DNA of 64,000 bases, taken from positions 186,001-250,000 of the forward strand of contig LUVW01000023.1 in the NCBI GenBank assembly GCA_001661515.1, given 5' to 3'. The stretch comes from Capniomyces stellatus. Its lineage: Eukaryota; Kickxellomycota; Harpellomycetes; Harpellales; Legeriomycetaceae. The translations under genes were made by a program, and so were the position numbers. Numbering within the stretch: position 1 is the first letter of the stretch; each line of letters opens with the position of its first letter. Positions 12,904 through 25,500 of the stretch are shown piece after piece. A model generated the notes under the pieces. That model was not told the DNA's origin. It saw only the letters and a program-made list of their open reading frames with translations, and made no database searches.

Positions 12904-13729
12904 CCTGTTTTAAGCTATCTTGCAAAGTAGACACGGTCAGTAAAGTGTACTATGTGGGGGGGTGGGGGGAGGCTTCTATCCCTTTATATGCCTTTCGGTT
13001 CGATTCTGTACGTGTGAGGAATAATATTAGAAAGTTAAATAAAATGGTAAAAAGGTTGCTGTTTTTTGTTCCTTGTTCGTTTGTTTATTTGACTAGATTA
13101 ACAAAGTGAACTTGGGTGAAACTAAACGAAAAGAACGGTTTCAGTAATAAAAAAATTCCAAGACTTTCCAAGCTATTTACCCCAATTCAATTGCCGGTAT
13201 TCAGCTTGGCATGATTCGCCCACTAAAAAAAAAAAAAAAGCTAATTAACGCAAAAGAAGGGAAAGCAAGTAAAAAACAAACAATGGTTAATAAGTAAATA
13301 ACATTGGGTAGTATTGACTTTGAGTCGGGAAATGCCTGAGGTATTGTAGCTCGCCAATTAAAATTACGGAAATGGAAAAAGACTCAAACCCGATTGACAA
13401 AAAATAGAAATTAAAAAAAAAAGCTGTAAAGCTTGGTTGAGGTTCACAACACGACGACAAAGTATTAGTTTAACGCAACTGAGTGCACAAATAGATGTAT
13501 AGATAGGTTATATTGACTGCTTGAGCTTGGGTTGTGTAGAAAAAGGGGACACAAATTTAGTTTAGATTTTGATTTTGGGTTTGGGTTTGGGTTGGGGTTA
13601 TTTAATCATAACCAGAAGTCATTTTTTTCAAAAAGTTAAAAAAAACGAAAAGTCTGCTATTTTAACCAAATTGAGTGGGTAAAAGAAGAAAAATGAAGAA
13701 AAAAGGGATTTTGCAAAGGGATTTTGAGA
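12904..13729. other. intergenic spacer
   Basis: This is the upstream region of GPHR and the downstream region of the pyrophosphatase gene. A G-rich run (GTGGGGGGGTGGGGGG-like) lies at 12954-12969, and T/G-rich TTGGGT repeats lie near 13575-13598. No gene is seen. Confidence 0.55.
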
Positions 13730-15100
13730 TTAGTATTTAGAACCCTTGACAAAGAACCATTTGTGCATTAAAGAATCGTGTTGTGGTGGCTCAACGCTAG
13801 CTCCAGCAGCCAAGAAAGCAGAGTCTTCAGGGGCAGAGAATCCAGGTGAATTTTGGATAGTTGAGTTTTTGACAGAGATTCCAAAGCTGTTTGATGACTG
13901 TTTGACAAGTTTCTCCCAAGATTGACGAGTTTCCTCAATGACGGAAAAAGTGAAATCCTAAATAAGGCAAAATGTATCACAAGTATAATATGACATGAAA
14001 TGGCGCTTCAATGGTCGTAAAAACGGGAAATGACATGGTATTTCGATGGCAAAATAAAACACAATAAAAGAAAAGAAGAAAAAAGGAAAAAGGAAAAAAA
14101 AGTGACATGGTAAAAACTTGCCTTGTTTTTAAATTGGCCATTAAAAGCAAAGTTGTTTTCGCCCTTGCCATCAGGAATCTTGTAAAGTCTGAACCATTCA
14201 ACGGTGGCTTTAAGAAGGCCAGGCAAGTTGGTTTCAACGTCTTCAATGTCGTTGAGCAGAGGAGCCATTGGGTCGTTTACGTCGATGGCAATGACCTTCC
14301 AGTCGGTTTCGCCTTCGTCAATAAGAGCCAAAACGCCAAGAACCTTGACCTGCTTGACTTGACCAATGTAGCCAAGACCTTCACCAATTTCACAGACATC
14401 AAGTGGATCACCATCACCTTTGCAGCCAGTATCGTGGTTGACATCTTGAGGATCTTCCCAAGTCTATAAAATATATATATATATATATATACAGTTTAGT
14501 CCAATTTACTATTATTACCGTTTTCTTGATTTCTTTAACTGATAGTAGCAACACAAATACAAATACAAATACAACACAAATACAATGCAGCTTAATATTA
14601 TGTATGCCAATTTACCTGTGGGAATGCTCCGTAGTTCCAGATATATCCGTGATGTGGGAAGGTGTTGCGCACATATCGGAGTTTTCCGTTTTTCACATCT
14701 TGAACAATAGGATTGTACTCTGCTCCAGTCTTGATCTCAAGCTTTGCGTTAGTCCAACGTGGTATTTCAACTACCATGTTGAGGATCTTTTTGTCTGAAT
14801 CTGCAAACAAAGGAATGTCATGGAATGGGGAAATGGCAACTCCATCCTTCTCTAAATTTTATAAATCCAAGCAGCCCAACTGTTAATCCAATTTATTTTT
14901 TTATTTTTTGAGACTTTTAGGAATTCATTTCGTAGTTGAAAAAAATAAACCGAATCGAATCGAAACAATTCAGGGCAAATCTGCCAATTTCGATTTTCAA
15001 AATAAAAACAAGAAAGGCAACTTTAGAAATGCAAAGTACCAAGGTAGAGCTTAAAGTCTGTTGTTCCTGGAGCTCCGACGACTGTAGTTTTGTATACCAT
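13730..15100 (-). CDS. IPP1: soluble inorganic pyrophosphatase, family I
   Basis: This enzyme hydrolyses pyrophosphate to two phosphates in the cytosol, pulling biosynthetic reactions forward. Four exons (15040-15100, 14616-14851, 14122-14463, 13730-13957) join in phase to 288 residues, against 287 in yeast Ipp1. Motifs visible are [12 protein letters not shown] [30 protein letters not shown] across a junction, the metal-binding signature [25 protein letters not shown], the NDIEDVE segment and the C-terminal HKWFFV. Intron 3 begins with GC (GCAAGTT at 14115-14121). Using the nearby GT instead would break the frame of the conserved last exon. Intron 2 contains an (AT)n run at 14468-14491. Every catalytic block is intact. 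Confidence 0.96.
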
Positions 15101-16633
15101 CTTGTTTGTTTGTAGCTTTGCTTTCTTTTAGATTCCTTTTTTTTAATCAGTGAGAATAAACAAGTTATAAATAAAACAGATTGATGGGTTTGCTTTTTTT
15201 TTATTCAACGTGTATATCAGCGAATTGTCTGCTTTTTATCTTTCCTGAACTTTTTTTTTTCTAATTTCTTTTGCTTTTTTGCTTTTTTTTGCTTTCTGCT
15301 ACTTTCAACAAATTTAATTATCCATTTCTTTACCTTTTTTTTTTTGCCTTAATTGATGCAATTATGTTCACAATTTTAAACTTTTTAATTTTGCTTTATT
15401 GCTTTTCAGAATGTGAACAAAAAAAGAAAAGAAAAGAAAAGAAAAAACAACATAATCTCATTGATTAATGACAGAAAAAAAAGCAAATCCACTACTACTA
15501 CCTTCCTCCCCCCCCTCCTCGTGCATAAAAACAATCAAAAATTTATAATCAAAAGATTCAAAAGAAAGAAGGAATTAAAAAAAAAGTCAAACTAAACCAA
15601 ATCAAATCTAATCAAATTAAACCAAAATAGGCAAACCTTCCAACGTTAATAACACACACCGCACAAAATCCATACAACACATAAATAACATAACACATTC
15701 ATATATCAGCAATTATCAAGTGAATTTGGCAAAATACATCGATAAAAAATCATACCAAACAAAAACAAAAAAAAAAATCCAGACAAGTTCTGTTCCTTCT
15801 TCCCATACTTTTAAACAACTCGAACACCTCTAAAATAAAAGCAAATAGTCATTCCTTCCTCTTTCGAACAGCCTCTTCCTTCCTTCTCTTTCTTCCTTCT
15901 CTTTGTTCCTTGTCAAAGTTGGACTCACCAATAAACCCGGTCTTTCCTCGCAAAAAACCCTCTTAACCCAGACTTTTTATCCTAAATCCCGCCTTTATTT
16001 TTAATCGATTTGTGCAAGATAAAATAGTGCAAGATAAATTGATAAAGTAAAATAACCAAATTTGTGTTCAAGTCAAACTCCGTCATCATCCACTTTTTTT
16101 ACTCGCTCGCTCTTCGCTCTTCGCTTTTCGCCCATCCACATGCTAACCTGCTTCATTTTTATCATCATCGTTTATCTTTCTTTTCCTCATTATTTCTATT
16201 TGATGACTCTTGTTATCAACCCGTGATATTGTTTTTCTTTTCTTTACTTTGCTTAGTTTTATTGCTTATCTCATAAATTGCCAAAATTACGCCATCTACA
16301 TCAATTCGTTCCTTCACTCGCCATTTACTCTGTTTGACCTAATTAACTTTGACACCATAAAAGACATAAAATCACGCATTAATCAATACTTGACATTATG
16401 AAGAAAAAAACATGAAAAAAAAACAAAATAGAAAAATGTCAATTTCGACAATAATAATAATAATAATAATAAGTTCTACTACAAAAATAAAATACTGATA
16501 TAAAACATAAAAAGAAAGCCTAAAAAACGCGGGTTCAGACTTTTCCCAATCAAAACGTAATACTGGGAAAAGTGCGGGTAAATATGAGATAAAAACAAAA
16601 GGTTGGTTGAATGCTGTTGCAAATCATAAGCAG
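15101..16633. other. intergenic spacer, homopolymer- and pyrimidine-rich
   Basis: This is the pyrophosphatase upstream region, with long T tracts at 15120-15350 and A tracts to 15800. An (AAT)n microsatellite at about 16448-16472 is followed by the golgin 3' flank. Only spurious hydrophobic frames are present. I see no gene. Confidence 0.55.
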
Positions 16634-19600
16634 CTAAATAATCAAGTGTTGTAAAGTCTTAATTTCATCCGTAGAGCAGTTAAGCAACATACTCAAAACA
16701 GGAACCAGCTGGCTCCTTCGTTCGCGGTCATTAAAAAACCTGAATAGAACGTTTCTCAAATAGTCGACATTGAAAGACTCGCCATTCGCGCTCATTCCCA
16801 TGCTTGAGTTCAAGTCTGATCCATTAGAGCCAACACTGCTGATTGTGTTGATTGACATTGTCTTTTTGACTCTTGTTGACGACTCCATTGCCGAACTAGA
16901 AGACGCCGAACTTGCCGGTGACCTAGCTGTGTTGATATTGGCATTGCTACTGACTGATTTGTTGTTCAAACTAAGGCCTGCACTTGACGAAACAATTGGT
17001 GATTGCAACAAATAAGAAGACGAAAAGTTGGTGAATGAACCTGTAAGTGAGTTTGACCTGTTTTGCATATTCAGGTTGTTTGAACCCCTCATACTTCCCA
17101 GTATTGTTGGCGATCCAAGCCCTGCATTACTACTGATACCACTGTTGCTGTTTCCTCCTGCGCCAACACCGCTGACACTGTTTGATTTCAGCATCATCAG
17201 CTCACGCTGCAACCTTCGCACCTCATCCTTCAAGTCCCTCAGATTCCGCTTATACCGAACCAGACTCGACTCGTTGTCTTTGACGCTTTGTTCGTGCATT
17301 TTTTTGATTTCAATATTCTCCTGTCTCAGCAAATCAAATTTCACCAACTGGGTTTGCAAATTTGACACCTTCTCTTCATTAACTTTGTTGCTGTTTGTCA
17401 GGATTTCAATTTCAACGATTTTGTTGGCAATCTCCTCTTTTATTTTATTGACCTCCTCGTCGCTCCTTTCCATCAAATCAACCTTGCTCATTCTTTTTTC
17501 AATTTCCTTGTACTTTTCCCTTTCAATTTCCATTTCCAGCTTGTGTTTGGCCGTCAAGCTGCCAATCTCTTGTTGCAGGCTTCTGATTTCGCTTGTCTCG
17601 TTTTCTTTGTCCATCTCCTTGCTGCTGTTTAGCCTGTCATAAGCAAACTGGACCTCCTTCAGTTTATTGTTGAGGTTAGAGTAGTTTAGGCTTTTTTCTG
17701 TAAACAGCATTCTTGATTGGTGCAAATCATCCTGCAATGCCTTTATTTTGGTCTCAAACTTCTTTGATGTGTTTTCTGCCTCCTGGTTGCTGCTGACCAA
17801 AGCCTCGTGCTTGCCACTAACCTCCTTATACTTGATACTCAAACTTTGGAGTTCCTGGGTTTTTATGTCCAGTTTCTTTTTGTTTTCCCCAATCACTCTC
17901 CTGGTTTCCTCGACAAGTTGACTACTTTCCGCCAGTCTTTTCTTAATATCTTCGTTCTCTTTCTGCAACGCTGCCACCTCGCCCTTCTTTTCCTTCATTT
18001 CTTTTAGAGCAAACTCCAATCTGCTGTTGGTATCTTTGAGGCTTGCTTGTTCAGCCTTCAGCTTTTTTGTAGCCTCTTGTATCATTTTTTCCGCCTCAAG
18101 TCTTTTAGATGTAGACTCTCTCATATTGTTTGCTAATTTTTGCGAAGTTGTCAAAGCCTTACTGCTATCTTCCTTTAGTCGACTATTCTCCTCTTTTAGC
18201 CCGCCAATTTCCCCACCAAGTTTACTATTCTCCTCCTTTAACCCGCTATTTTCCCCATTGAGTTTACTATTCTCCTCTTTCAATTTATTGTTGTTTTCCC
18301 CAAGCCTGCTATTCTCTTCATTTAACTTGTCGATATCTTCATTTAGCTTGTTGATATCTGAATTCAGCCTGCTAATATCCTTGCCTAGTTTCTCGGTTTC
18401 AACTTTTGCTCTTGTATTTTCCACTTTCAGCTCCTCCATCTTGACCCCTCTTTCCTTTATATCCTCTTCTAGCCTCGCAATTATTAGTACGTTTTTCTCG
18501 CCTTCCGCCTTGTCTTTACTTTCCTTGCTGATTCCTTCTCTGATTTCTGACTCTCGAAGCTTTAGTATCCTCGTCAACTCTACAATCTCTTTACTTCTTT
18601 CCACTTTTTCTTTGCTTTCACCGACTGTCTTGGCGCTGTTATTTACATTGCCGCTGTTTTTCTTCTTGCTGCTCCCTCCTCCCGCCTTTTGCACAACTGG
18701 CTCCAGTGACTTTTTCTCGTTTTCCACATTACTAACCAAACAACTCGCCACTAAATCTACTATCTCTTGCTCACTAAGCCCTTTGCTTTCTACTTTTTCT
18801 TCCTCTTTATTCTTTGTTTTCAAGCCCTCGTTCTCTTCTTTGATCGCCTCATTCTCTTCTTTGACTATTCTGTTCTCTTCTTTGATTACTTTGATCTCCT
18901 CCTTAGCTGCTTTGTTCTCTTTTTCTAAATCAGCTAATTTTTTCACCATATCCAACTCTTCTTCCTTCATTTTCACAAGCTCTTTGCTCTGTTCATCTAG
19001 AAGCTCTGTTTTTTTCTCTAGATCCAAGTCCACCTTTTTGACTATATCCTTCAACTCTATAGTTATTCAAACAGTTTTATTTTCATTGTCACTTGATTAG
19101 TATTTATATATAATTTTTCTTTTCACAGTTATACCGCCTATTTTCTTTGCTTGGCCTTATACTTTTAAACAACAAAATACTTTTCAGTTGTGCTTCTTAC
19201 CTTTAGTCTCCTCCATTAACCGTTGTATCTCTTCTCTTCCAAACTTTACCTTCATATTCATGTTTTTGAAATGCTCACTCAGCCCCTCTACATCCGTTAT
19301 CGCCTCAATTGGCGTTTCTGCCCGGAGTATCTCCTCAACCGCCTTTCTGACTTGGTTCAGGTGCTTGTACGCCCTTGCTAAATCCACCAACTTTTTCTCA
19401 TATTTTTCCATCTTTTGAAACCTGTTAAACAGATCTTCCGATATCAAACCTCCTACTTTTACATCTCCCGATGTCTTTGGCTCTGCTTGGCCTTGTGATG
19501 AAGACGTCAGTATTGGTGTTACCGCTACTACTGCCACCGGTGTTGTCTCTGTATCTGTCGCTTTAGACTGTGATTCTTCTGATGCTAACATCTCTGCTGA

Positions 19601-19828
19601 ATTATTACTAGCACTACCGGAATTCTCTGTCTCTGTTTCTACCTTCAGACTCAATTCCTCTGTCCCTTTTGCTTCCACCTCTGCACCCTCCTCTTCCACA
19701 TTGTCTACTTTCTCCTCTTTAACATTGCTATTTGTCTTCTCCACTTCTTTTGTTTGGTCATTTGCATTCTTTTTTTTGCCAGAATGCTGTTTTTCATTCC
19801 CCCCTGGCTTTGATTTACTTTTCACCAT
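16634..19828 (-). CDS. GRIP-domain golgin, long coiled-coil Golgi tether
   Basis: Exon 1 (19201-19828) and exon 2 (16634-19056) join across a GT-AG intron in phase 1, giving 1016 residues. The ATG used at 19826-19828 follows a GTG codon that is not a credible start. The N-terminal 120 residues are charged and disordered. Next comes a golgin-type segment with FQKMEKYEKKLVDLARAY, a TPIEAI motif and DVEGLSEHF. About 600 residues of heptad coiled coil follow, including a Glu/Asn/Lys-rich repeat such as LKEENSKLGGE. A Ser/Asn-rich linker precedes a C-terminal GRIP domain beginning NVDYLRNVLFRFF, which keeps the tyrosine that contacts Arl1-GTP in known golgins. Such proteins (yeast Imh1, animal golgin-97/245) tether vesicles at the trans-Golgi. 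The long antisense open frames here are artefacts of the repetitive coding strand. Confidence 0.93.
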
Positions 19829-20511
19829 CTTTTGCACCTACTTTTGTACTATTTACTACCTTCCACCCAATTGATTTATTGGGCTTGATAATATATATAT
19901 AAAAAGAGACTGCGTTGTTTTGCTAGTCAGATATATTTTGGTATAGAGTTTTACTTGCAGTACAACTGCAACTATTTTCTACTCCTTTCTATTACTTGCC
20001 AGACGAAATAATCAACGTAACGTAATAGCAGCAAGTCCTTTTATCCGAAAACGAACGACTTTACTGTTTTGTTGGCTTTTTTCGACTTTAATTGTTGATT
20101 TGTCTGTCCATTACTTTTATTACAAATCTTTACTTGTTTTTTACTTTTCCAACAAATCTCCAGCCAACCAACCAACCAACCAATTATTAGCTTTTTTCTT
20201 TTTAACTGACCACAATTTTTCCAACATTTCATTTGTTCGCCAAAAACCCTAACCATTATCCGCGCCACTAAATAAAATAAGTAAACGCTCTGAGAACTGG
20301 CTGTTCAGTAGAATACAAATCTTAAACTTGGACCAAATTCATAGCCACTACCATCAAGTATTTTCTCAGATCAACTTCAAACGTTTATTTGTTAATCACC
20401 TTTGCTATATTAGTTGAGAAAATTGATCAGTTTGGAGTATCGGGATTTTAGCTGGCAAGCGCTAAAGATTTTCTTCCCGCTTAATCAACAATCTGTGTCT
20501 TTTTTTAACCA
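19829..20511. other. intergenic region upstream of the golgin
   Basis: This is the upstream region of the minus-strand golgin and of a possible plus-strand small gene at 20512. A short (CCAA)n run sits at 20164-20181. A 75-codon minus frame at 20041-20268 is of low complexity and not supported. Confidence 0.45.
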
Positions 20512-20793
20512 ATGACTAAACACCGCTTACACCCAACTCGCTCAGCCAAACTCGGCCTAGTAATTGTAGCCAAGGCCTTGCTTTTTTTTATATCCGTTAT
20601 CTTATTCATATTTGGCTATTCTAAACTACTAGCCAAAGCTTCCTCAGTCGGTTAGTATACTCGATCATCAATCACACGCATGTAATTTGCTATCTTTAAT
20701 CATTGGTGCCTAAATTTCTCTGCTATCCCTACCTTTCTATCACAATACATAGCTCCACCAACTCGAAACCATTCCTCAGACATTTTACATTAG
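20512..20793 (+). CDS. possible small single-pass membrane protein
   Basis: An ATG-led exon (20512-20650) encodes a basic N terminus (MTKHRLHPTRSAK) followed by one strong hydrophobic segment (VIVAKALLFFISVILFIFGY). The frame reads to a stop at 20653 if unspliced, giving 47 residues. If a GT-AG intron at 20651-20752 is used, exon 2 (20753-20793) continues in phase and ends DILH, giving 59 residues. A basic head and one membrane helix is typical of small ER or mitochondrial membrane subunits, but I do not recognise the family. Codon use is less AT-driven than the surroundings. There is no conservation evidence, so this is a candidate only. Confidence 0.4.
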
Positions 20794-21510
20794 ACTGGAG
20801 TTTCTTGAGAAACAGTCGAGCTTTGTTGTTTTTTTTTTACCTTTACACTAGTGTTTAAGATGGACTGCCAATTCAAAACATGGTTTATAGCAACAAAGTA
20901 TGCCTTTTAGAGCAATATATATGTTTTAATATGATTATATCTTGTTTATACGTTAAAACAATAAAACATATTATATAAGAAAAAATAAATAAAAACGTAT
21001 ATATCCAATAAGCACTGATGGAAATAAAATAAAAAAAGTTCAAGAGCTAAATACAAGTCGGAATAGAAGAGTGGTGTAGACCACCGGGTAAAGTGACCGA
21101 GTGCCATATACCCAACACAAAACTAAAAGAGCGAAATACATAAAGTATACGTATAAGAGAGTGTGAGGTGATTAAAATAGCTGGATTTGTTTGGCCATTG
21201 AGAAAAAGGTAGACTGCAAAAATCAAGTAAAAAGGAGCAAGTTGAGAGTCTAAATTCCTTGCTTTCGCCCTTTTCTTGGTTATTATTCTTGCGTTTTACT
21301 TTTAATCCATGACCAAGCTTGGAGTATCCATTTAAGATGTAGATAGTTGGCAGGTTAGAGGTTCGGTATATAAGAAGGTTAATAGGGTGGTGGTAGATAT
21401 AAAGAGAGAGAAAGAGAAAACGGGAATTGAGGGGCAAATAGAAGGAGGGAAACAGGAAGAGTTAATATTGTTTTAGTAGCATAAATCCAGCAGATTTGGG
21501 CTCTGCGGAT
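20794..21510. other. intergenic spacer
   Basis: This is the 3' flank of the gene ending at 21511. A short perfect hairpin (GTGGT-GTAG-ACCAC) lies near 21071-21084. The 104-codon minus frame at 21123-21437 has no supporting features. Confidence 0.45.
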
Positions 21511-22530
21511 CTAGTACATTTTTCCTGTGTTTACCATGGAGCCTCTGCGTGGCTCTACATGGAAAGTCTCCTGCCTGTTCATGTAGTTGCTGTTGTAGTA
21601 GTTTGTAGCAAACTCAAACACATTTTCGTCTTGGAAAGACCCATAAGCGCTTCTTTCCCTCAACGTTATGTTGTGGGTGGTGTTGGGTTTCTTCATTGGT
21701 CTGCTGCCAACCACAGGATTGGTAGGCGACCATGGCGGATACTTGTTAAACATGCCGTTGGTTGGCGATGGCAAAAGACCTGGCTTAAGGTTGCCGCCAA
21801 TGTTGTTGTTGTTGTTACTGTTGTTGAATAGTACATCTTTGTTGCTACCTCCGTTCATGCGGAGTTTCAGCTTAGGCCGAGGAAGGTTCTTTTTGGATTC
21901 TTCAATGCCCTTAAACACGTCTGCTGCAAAATCGTCGCCGCTTGACGAATCGTCATCCTTTTTTGATTCAAGGCTCAATACAGGCAGATTGAACTCGATT
22001 TTTTCTGGCTTTGGCTTGTCGAACGGAAGCTCGAGGAAGAATGGCGACCTTTCAGCTGGTTTCTTATCAACATTCTCGTTCTCTTCCGTATTTTCGGGTG
22101 TTGCAATGCTTGAGTTTGAGTCGGTAGTACTATCGTTCTCGCTCTTATCCTCTGGCTCATCAATGCTTTCATTGTTTTCTGCTTCGGTTGACGACCCGCT
22201 ACCACTTGTGTTCTTTCTAAGGCTCACAATATCAAAGTCCTTGTCAACAAGTTCAAATTTCACTTCTCGGACATCGGGCGTCTTTTCTTTTTTCAAGAGA
22301 TTTTTAATTGTTTTGCCATAGTTGGATATTGTCCCTATGCTGTTCTTCTTTGGATTCGTGTCCTTCAAGTCCTGCGACGACTTTTTCTTTAGTTGAGACA
22401 TTGCCTTGGCCCCAAACAATCCTCTAATAGGTTTGGCATTCGTCTCTGGGTTGGCAAACTTATTTTTGACGCCAGAGTCGACATCAACTTCTCCTAGGTT
22501 CTTGTCTGCTCGTTTCTTAAAGAACATCAT
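21511..22530 (-). CDS. unrecognised low-complexity, mostly disordered protein
   Basis: This is a single exon of 339 residues starting at tandem ATGs (MMFFKKRADK). A basic N-terminal third contains GLFGAKAMSQLKKKSSQDL. An acidic Ser/Glu/Asn-rich block follows at about 120-165, then SPFFLELPFDKPKPEKIEF, a DDD-SSSGDD patch and an Asn run. The C terminus is Pro-rich (PSPTNGMFNKYPPWSPTNP) and ends RRGSMVNTGKMY. No domain is recognisable. The many SP, SPT and RRxS motifs suggest a phosphorylated regulatory or scaffold protein. Coding status is supported by length in an AT-rich genome, a clean ATG and strong amino-acid bias unlike the flanks. Function is unknown. Confidence 0.75.
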   Translation of the reverse strand: MMFFKKRADKNLGEVDVDSGVKNKFANPETNAKPIRGLFGAKAMSQLKKKSSQDLKDTNPKKNSIGTISNYGKTIKNLLKKEKTPDVREVKFELVDKDFDIVSLRKNTSGSGSSTEAENNESIDEPEDKSENDSTTDSNSSIATPENTEENENVDKKPAERSPFFLELPFDKPKPEKIEFNLPVLSLESKKDDDSSSGDDFAADVFKGIEESKKNLPRPKLKLRMNGGSNKDVLFNNSNNNNNIGGNLKPGLLPSPTNGMFNKYPPWSPTNPVVGSRPMKKPNTTHNITLRERSAYGSFQDENVFEFATNYYNSNYMNRQETFHVEPRRGSMVNTGKMY

Positions 22531-25500
22531 TTTGGCTATTGTCGCTTTATTGTCACTTTTGTTTATCGTGTTTTTCTTTTGTATGTCAAGCCAGGCTTTT
22601 ATTCTGTTTGAATATATATATATATTTTTTTCTCCTTCCTGGCGTTCTATATGTTTTTGTTACTGAGTGTTGGAAAGTATCAGCCGGATATCTTGGCGCT
22701 GTTTTGACAATTATATCGGTATATACGTATTTGTATATTTATATCTTTATGTGTGTTGTAGGGCGCCTATTGAGCCAGTTAAGTTTACAGTTTGTGTGTA
22801 ATAGTAGTATATTGTGGGTCTAGTTAGTTTACAAGTGTTGGGCGTATATATATATATGCGTATATATGTACTCTATAGATTGGGGTATATTATATTTATA
22901 CTTGCTTTGTGTTAGAACAAAGGTACAAAGTAGGCAAAAGATTAAGGTTGGCGATAATAAGTCTAAATGGAATTTGTTTAGCTTCGTGGAATAAATGCCG
23001 CTAAGTATCTTTTATACCAACAAAGCTTAAAATTTTAGACAGCGTTTACTTTTTTCTTCTTCCTCACTCTCTTTCACTAACTAGTTAGTGATTTTTACAA
23101 AGATAATAAAGATAGTACAAACTAAACTAGCTTTAACAAGGTTGTTCCTAATTTAGGTAACCATGATTAACTTTACCCATTACAATTTAGAATCCCATGT
23201 TTATTGATTACTGTTTGTTTACACTTACAAACGTATAAACTTACAAAACCATCGTGTAGTTTTTAAAGTAATCATGCTGCCTTTACTTTTAGTTAATAAA
23301 ATCCACATCGTTTTTTTTTTTTTCTTTTTTTTGCTTTAGTTAATACCGAGAGCCCAGTACTATCACTATGATTTTAGAGGCTTCGTTAATTGCTTTTTTT
23401 TTCTATCCGTCATCTGGATACGATAATTCACAATATGCCATGTTGGAATATCAACCTGTTATAAAATTCTGTTTACCAATAAAGATTATCATGTTGCGTT
23501 TAATTAAAGTAAATTATATCGATTTACTATATTTTAGGTTGCCAAAATTTCCACATTGGGTTATTGCCACCCCAATCCTCGAGCTATTGTACCAATAAAT
23601 CCCCCCCCTCTCCACATAACATGCCTTTACAATTATCACCACACACATACAACTATGGCATTGGTAAAAGTCACTTTTTTTATTGGGATTTCTCTTTTTT
23701 TTTATTTTATCACAGCTTTCCCTCACTCTTTTTTATTACGATTTCTCGCTTTCGTTGCTTTTTATATTTCGCTTTATTTCAAGCAAGCAATAGTTTAACT
23801 TTCTTGACTGTTTGGCTTTATCGAGTTGGGAATAATTACAACACTTTAATTAAAGGTAAATGGAAGGGAAAAAAACACACACACTTACCTTGTTCCTGTG
23901 TGTAACGATGCCTTTCCTATTCCAGCTGCTGTTTATTTTCTTATTTGCTTACTAAAAGAAATTGGTTTGCCTAAATCAATTGAATTTTATTATTAAAAAG
24001 CCGGCCAAATTAGATCATGATACTGCATCAATAGCGTTAATGGTGTTAAACTTGAGCTCTCATACTACAGCTACTTCATAATTTGCTACTTGCCTTGCTC
24101 TGTTACTCCTCTCTCCACCGGCCGAATTAGCAGTCAGGTGTGTATTTCGTTAATTAACTGTTTGTATCTATAATAGGCTTTTCTTTTAATTAAGTTTAAG
24201 GAAAGCAACTATTTTACTCGAATGAGCTAGATGGGCTTCTTTGGAGTGTCAGCTTTGTTTATTTAATAAATAAAGTGGGTTAAAATGCCCACATAGGCAA
24301 CATTATATAAACACCATTTTACAAATTAATAATGAAAAGTAAATAAAGCTGTGTTTTAAATATTTGTAAATAGCGGTTTACAAATTAGCAAACCGCAATC
24401 TACCTCAAAGCTATTTTAAAAACAAAAGTCATGCTAGATAAAGCTACATTGACTTGATTTATATAAAGAATACCTCCCTTCCATCAAGTACCATTTGGCT
24501 GAACTGGACGAATATTAGTTTGCCAAACTTGATTTGAATATTAAATATGTCAAACAGGCTTTTGTTTTTTAAAGACTGGCCATATATGTACAAATAACGT
24601 AAAAACCAAGATTGAGAGGGAAAAAATCAAGTGGAATATCTTGATAATTGTGGTACCTACATCTAGTTCACATCTAATTCCACTCTATTTATTTACGCAA
24701 AAAAAATGTAACCATGCCATTTATATTTGTAATTTTTTTTTTTACACTTGATTTATGTTTGCAGATTTAATAGTGCTTCGGGTTTTTGTTAGATGCAAAA
24801 CCTGATAACAAATATTAGCTTTTTACAAAGTATGTGAATTTTTACAATCTCTCAAAGAAACCGGTTGGTTGGCTCTATCAAGCAGAGGTGGGTTACTTTC
24901 CAACTGCCCAACGCTAAATACCAAAGCTCTCGTTTTTATAACACTTGATTAATTGCTTGACTCGGCTTTGTTTTATTTCTGTCTAGCCTATCGGTTTGCA
25001 ATTCAAATACACTACTTGTTAGACATTAAAACATTTGCCTTGAAGCATCTGGTGTCTGTAAACCACATAGATTCCAAAACAGCTTGATTGCAAAGTTATG
25101 CAAGTCCGTGCTTAACAAGGCCGGTATATTGCTTTTGTTGGTTGATAGCCTGTTAAACCAAAGCAGACTACCATTGAATTGGAATAGAATTATTGATCTA
25201 TTTGATCTTTCGCAAAAAAAAAAAAAACTACTACAGTCTAGAAAGACTTTACTATTTAGGTAGCAAAAGAACAGTGCTGGCCGTCACTATTAACCACAAG
25301 GTCAAGCTCAAAATATTTTTGTAGAACTCAATAAAAAAAATTTGCACATCACTTGTAGATTTATGGTATCAGAGGCAGGTCAAATAGATACCAGCTTTGT
25401 GTTTTAATGGTCTTTGGTTGAGCTGTAATTTTGCAAAAACTACGAGTTCAACACATATGATTTACCCAACTCTATCCAGCATTTATAAATTTATTAGGAA

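Noticed and set aside
18027..19100. 357-codon plus-strand open frame
   Set aside because: It is the antisense of the golgin coiled coil; low-complexity Ser/Phe/Leu composition mirrors the Glu/Lys-rich coding strand.
21071..21084. Perfect short hairpin considered as an RNA gene or terminator
   Set aside because: A five-base stem is common by chance, and no conserved RNA structure or box motifs surround it.
25363..25376. TGGTATCAGAGGC, resembling an initiator-tRNA primer-binding site of an LTR retrotransposon
   Set aside because: There are no flanking long terminal repeats, no gag/pol frame and no polypurine tract. The matching site at 29341 is part of the general promoter duplication.
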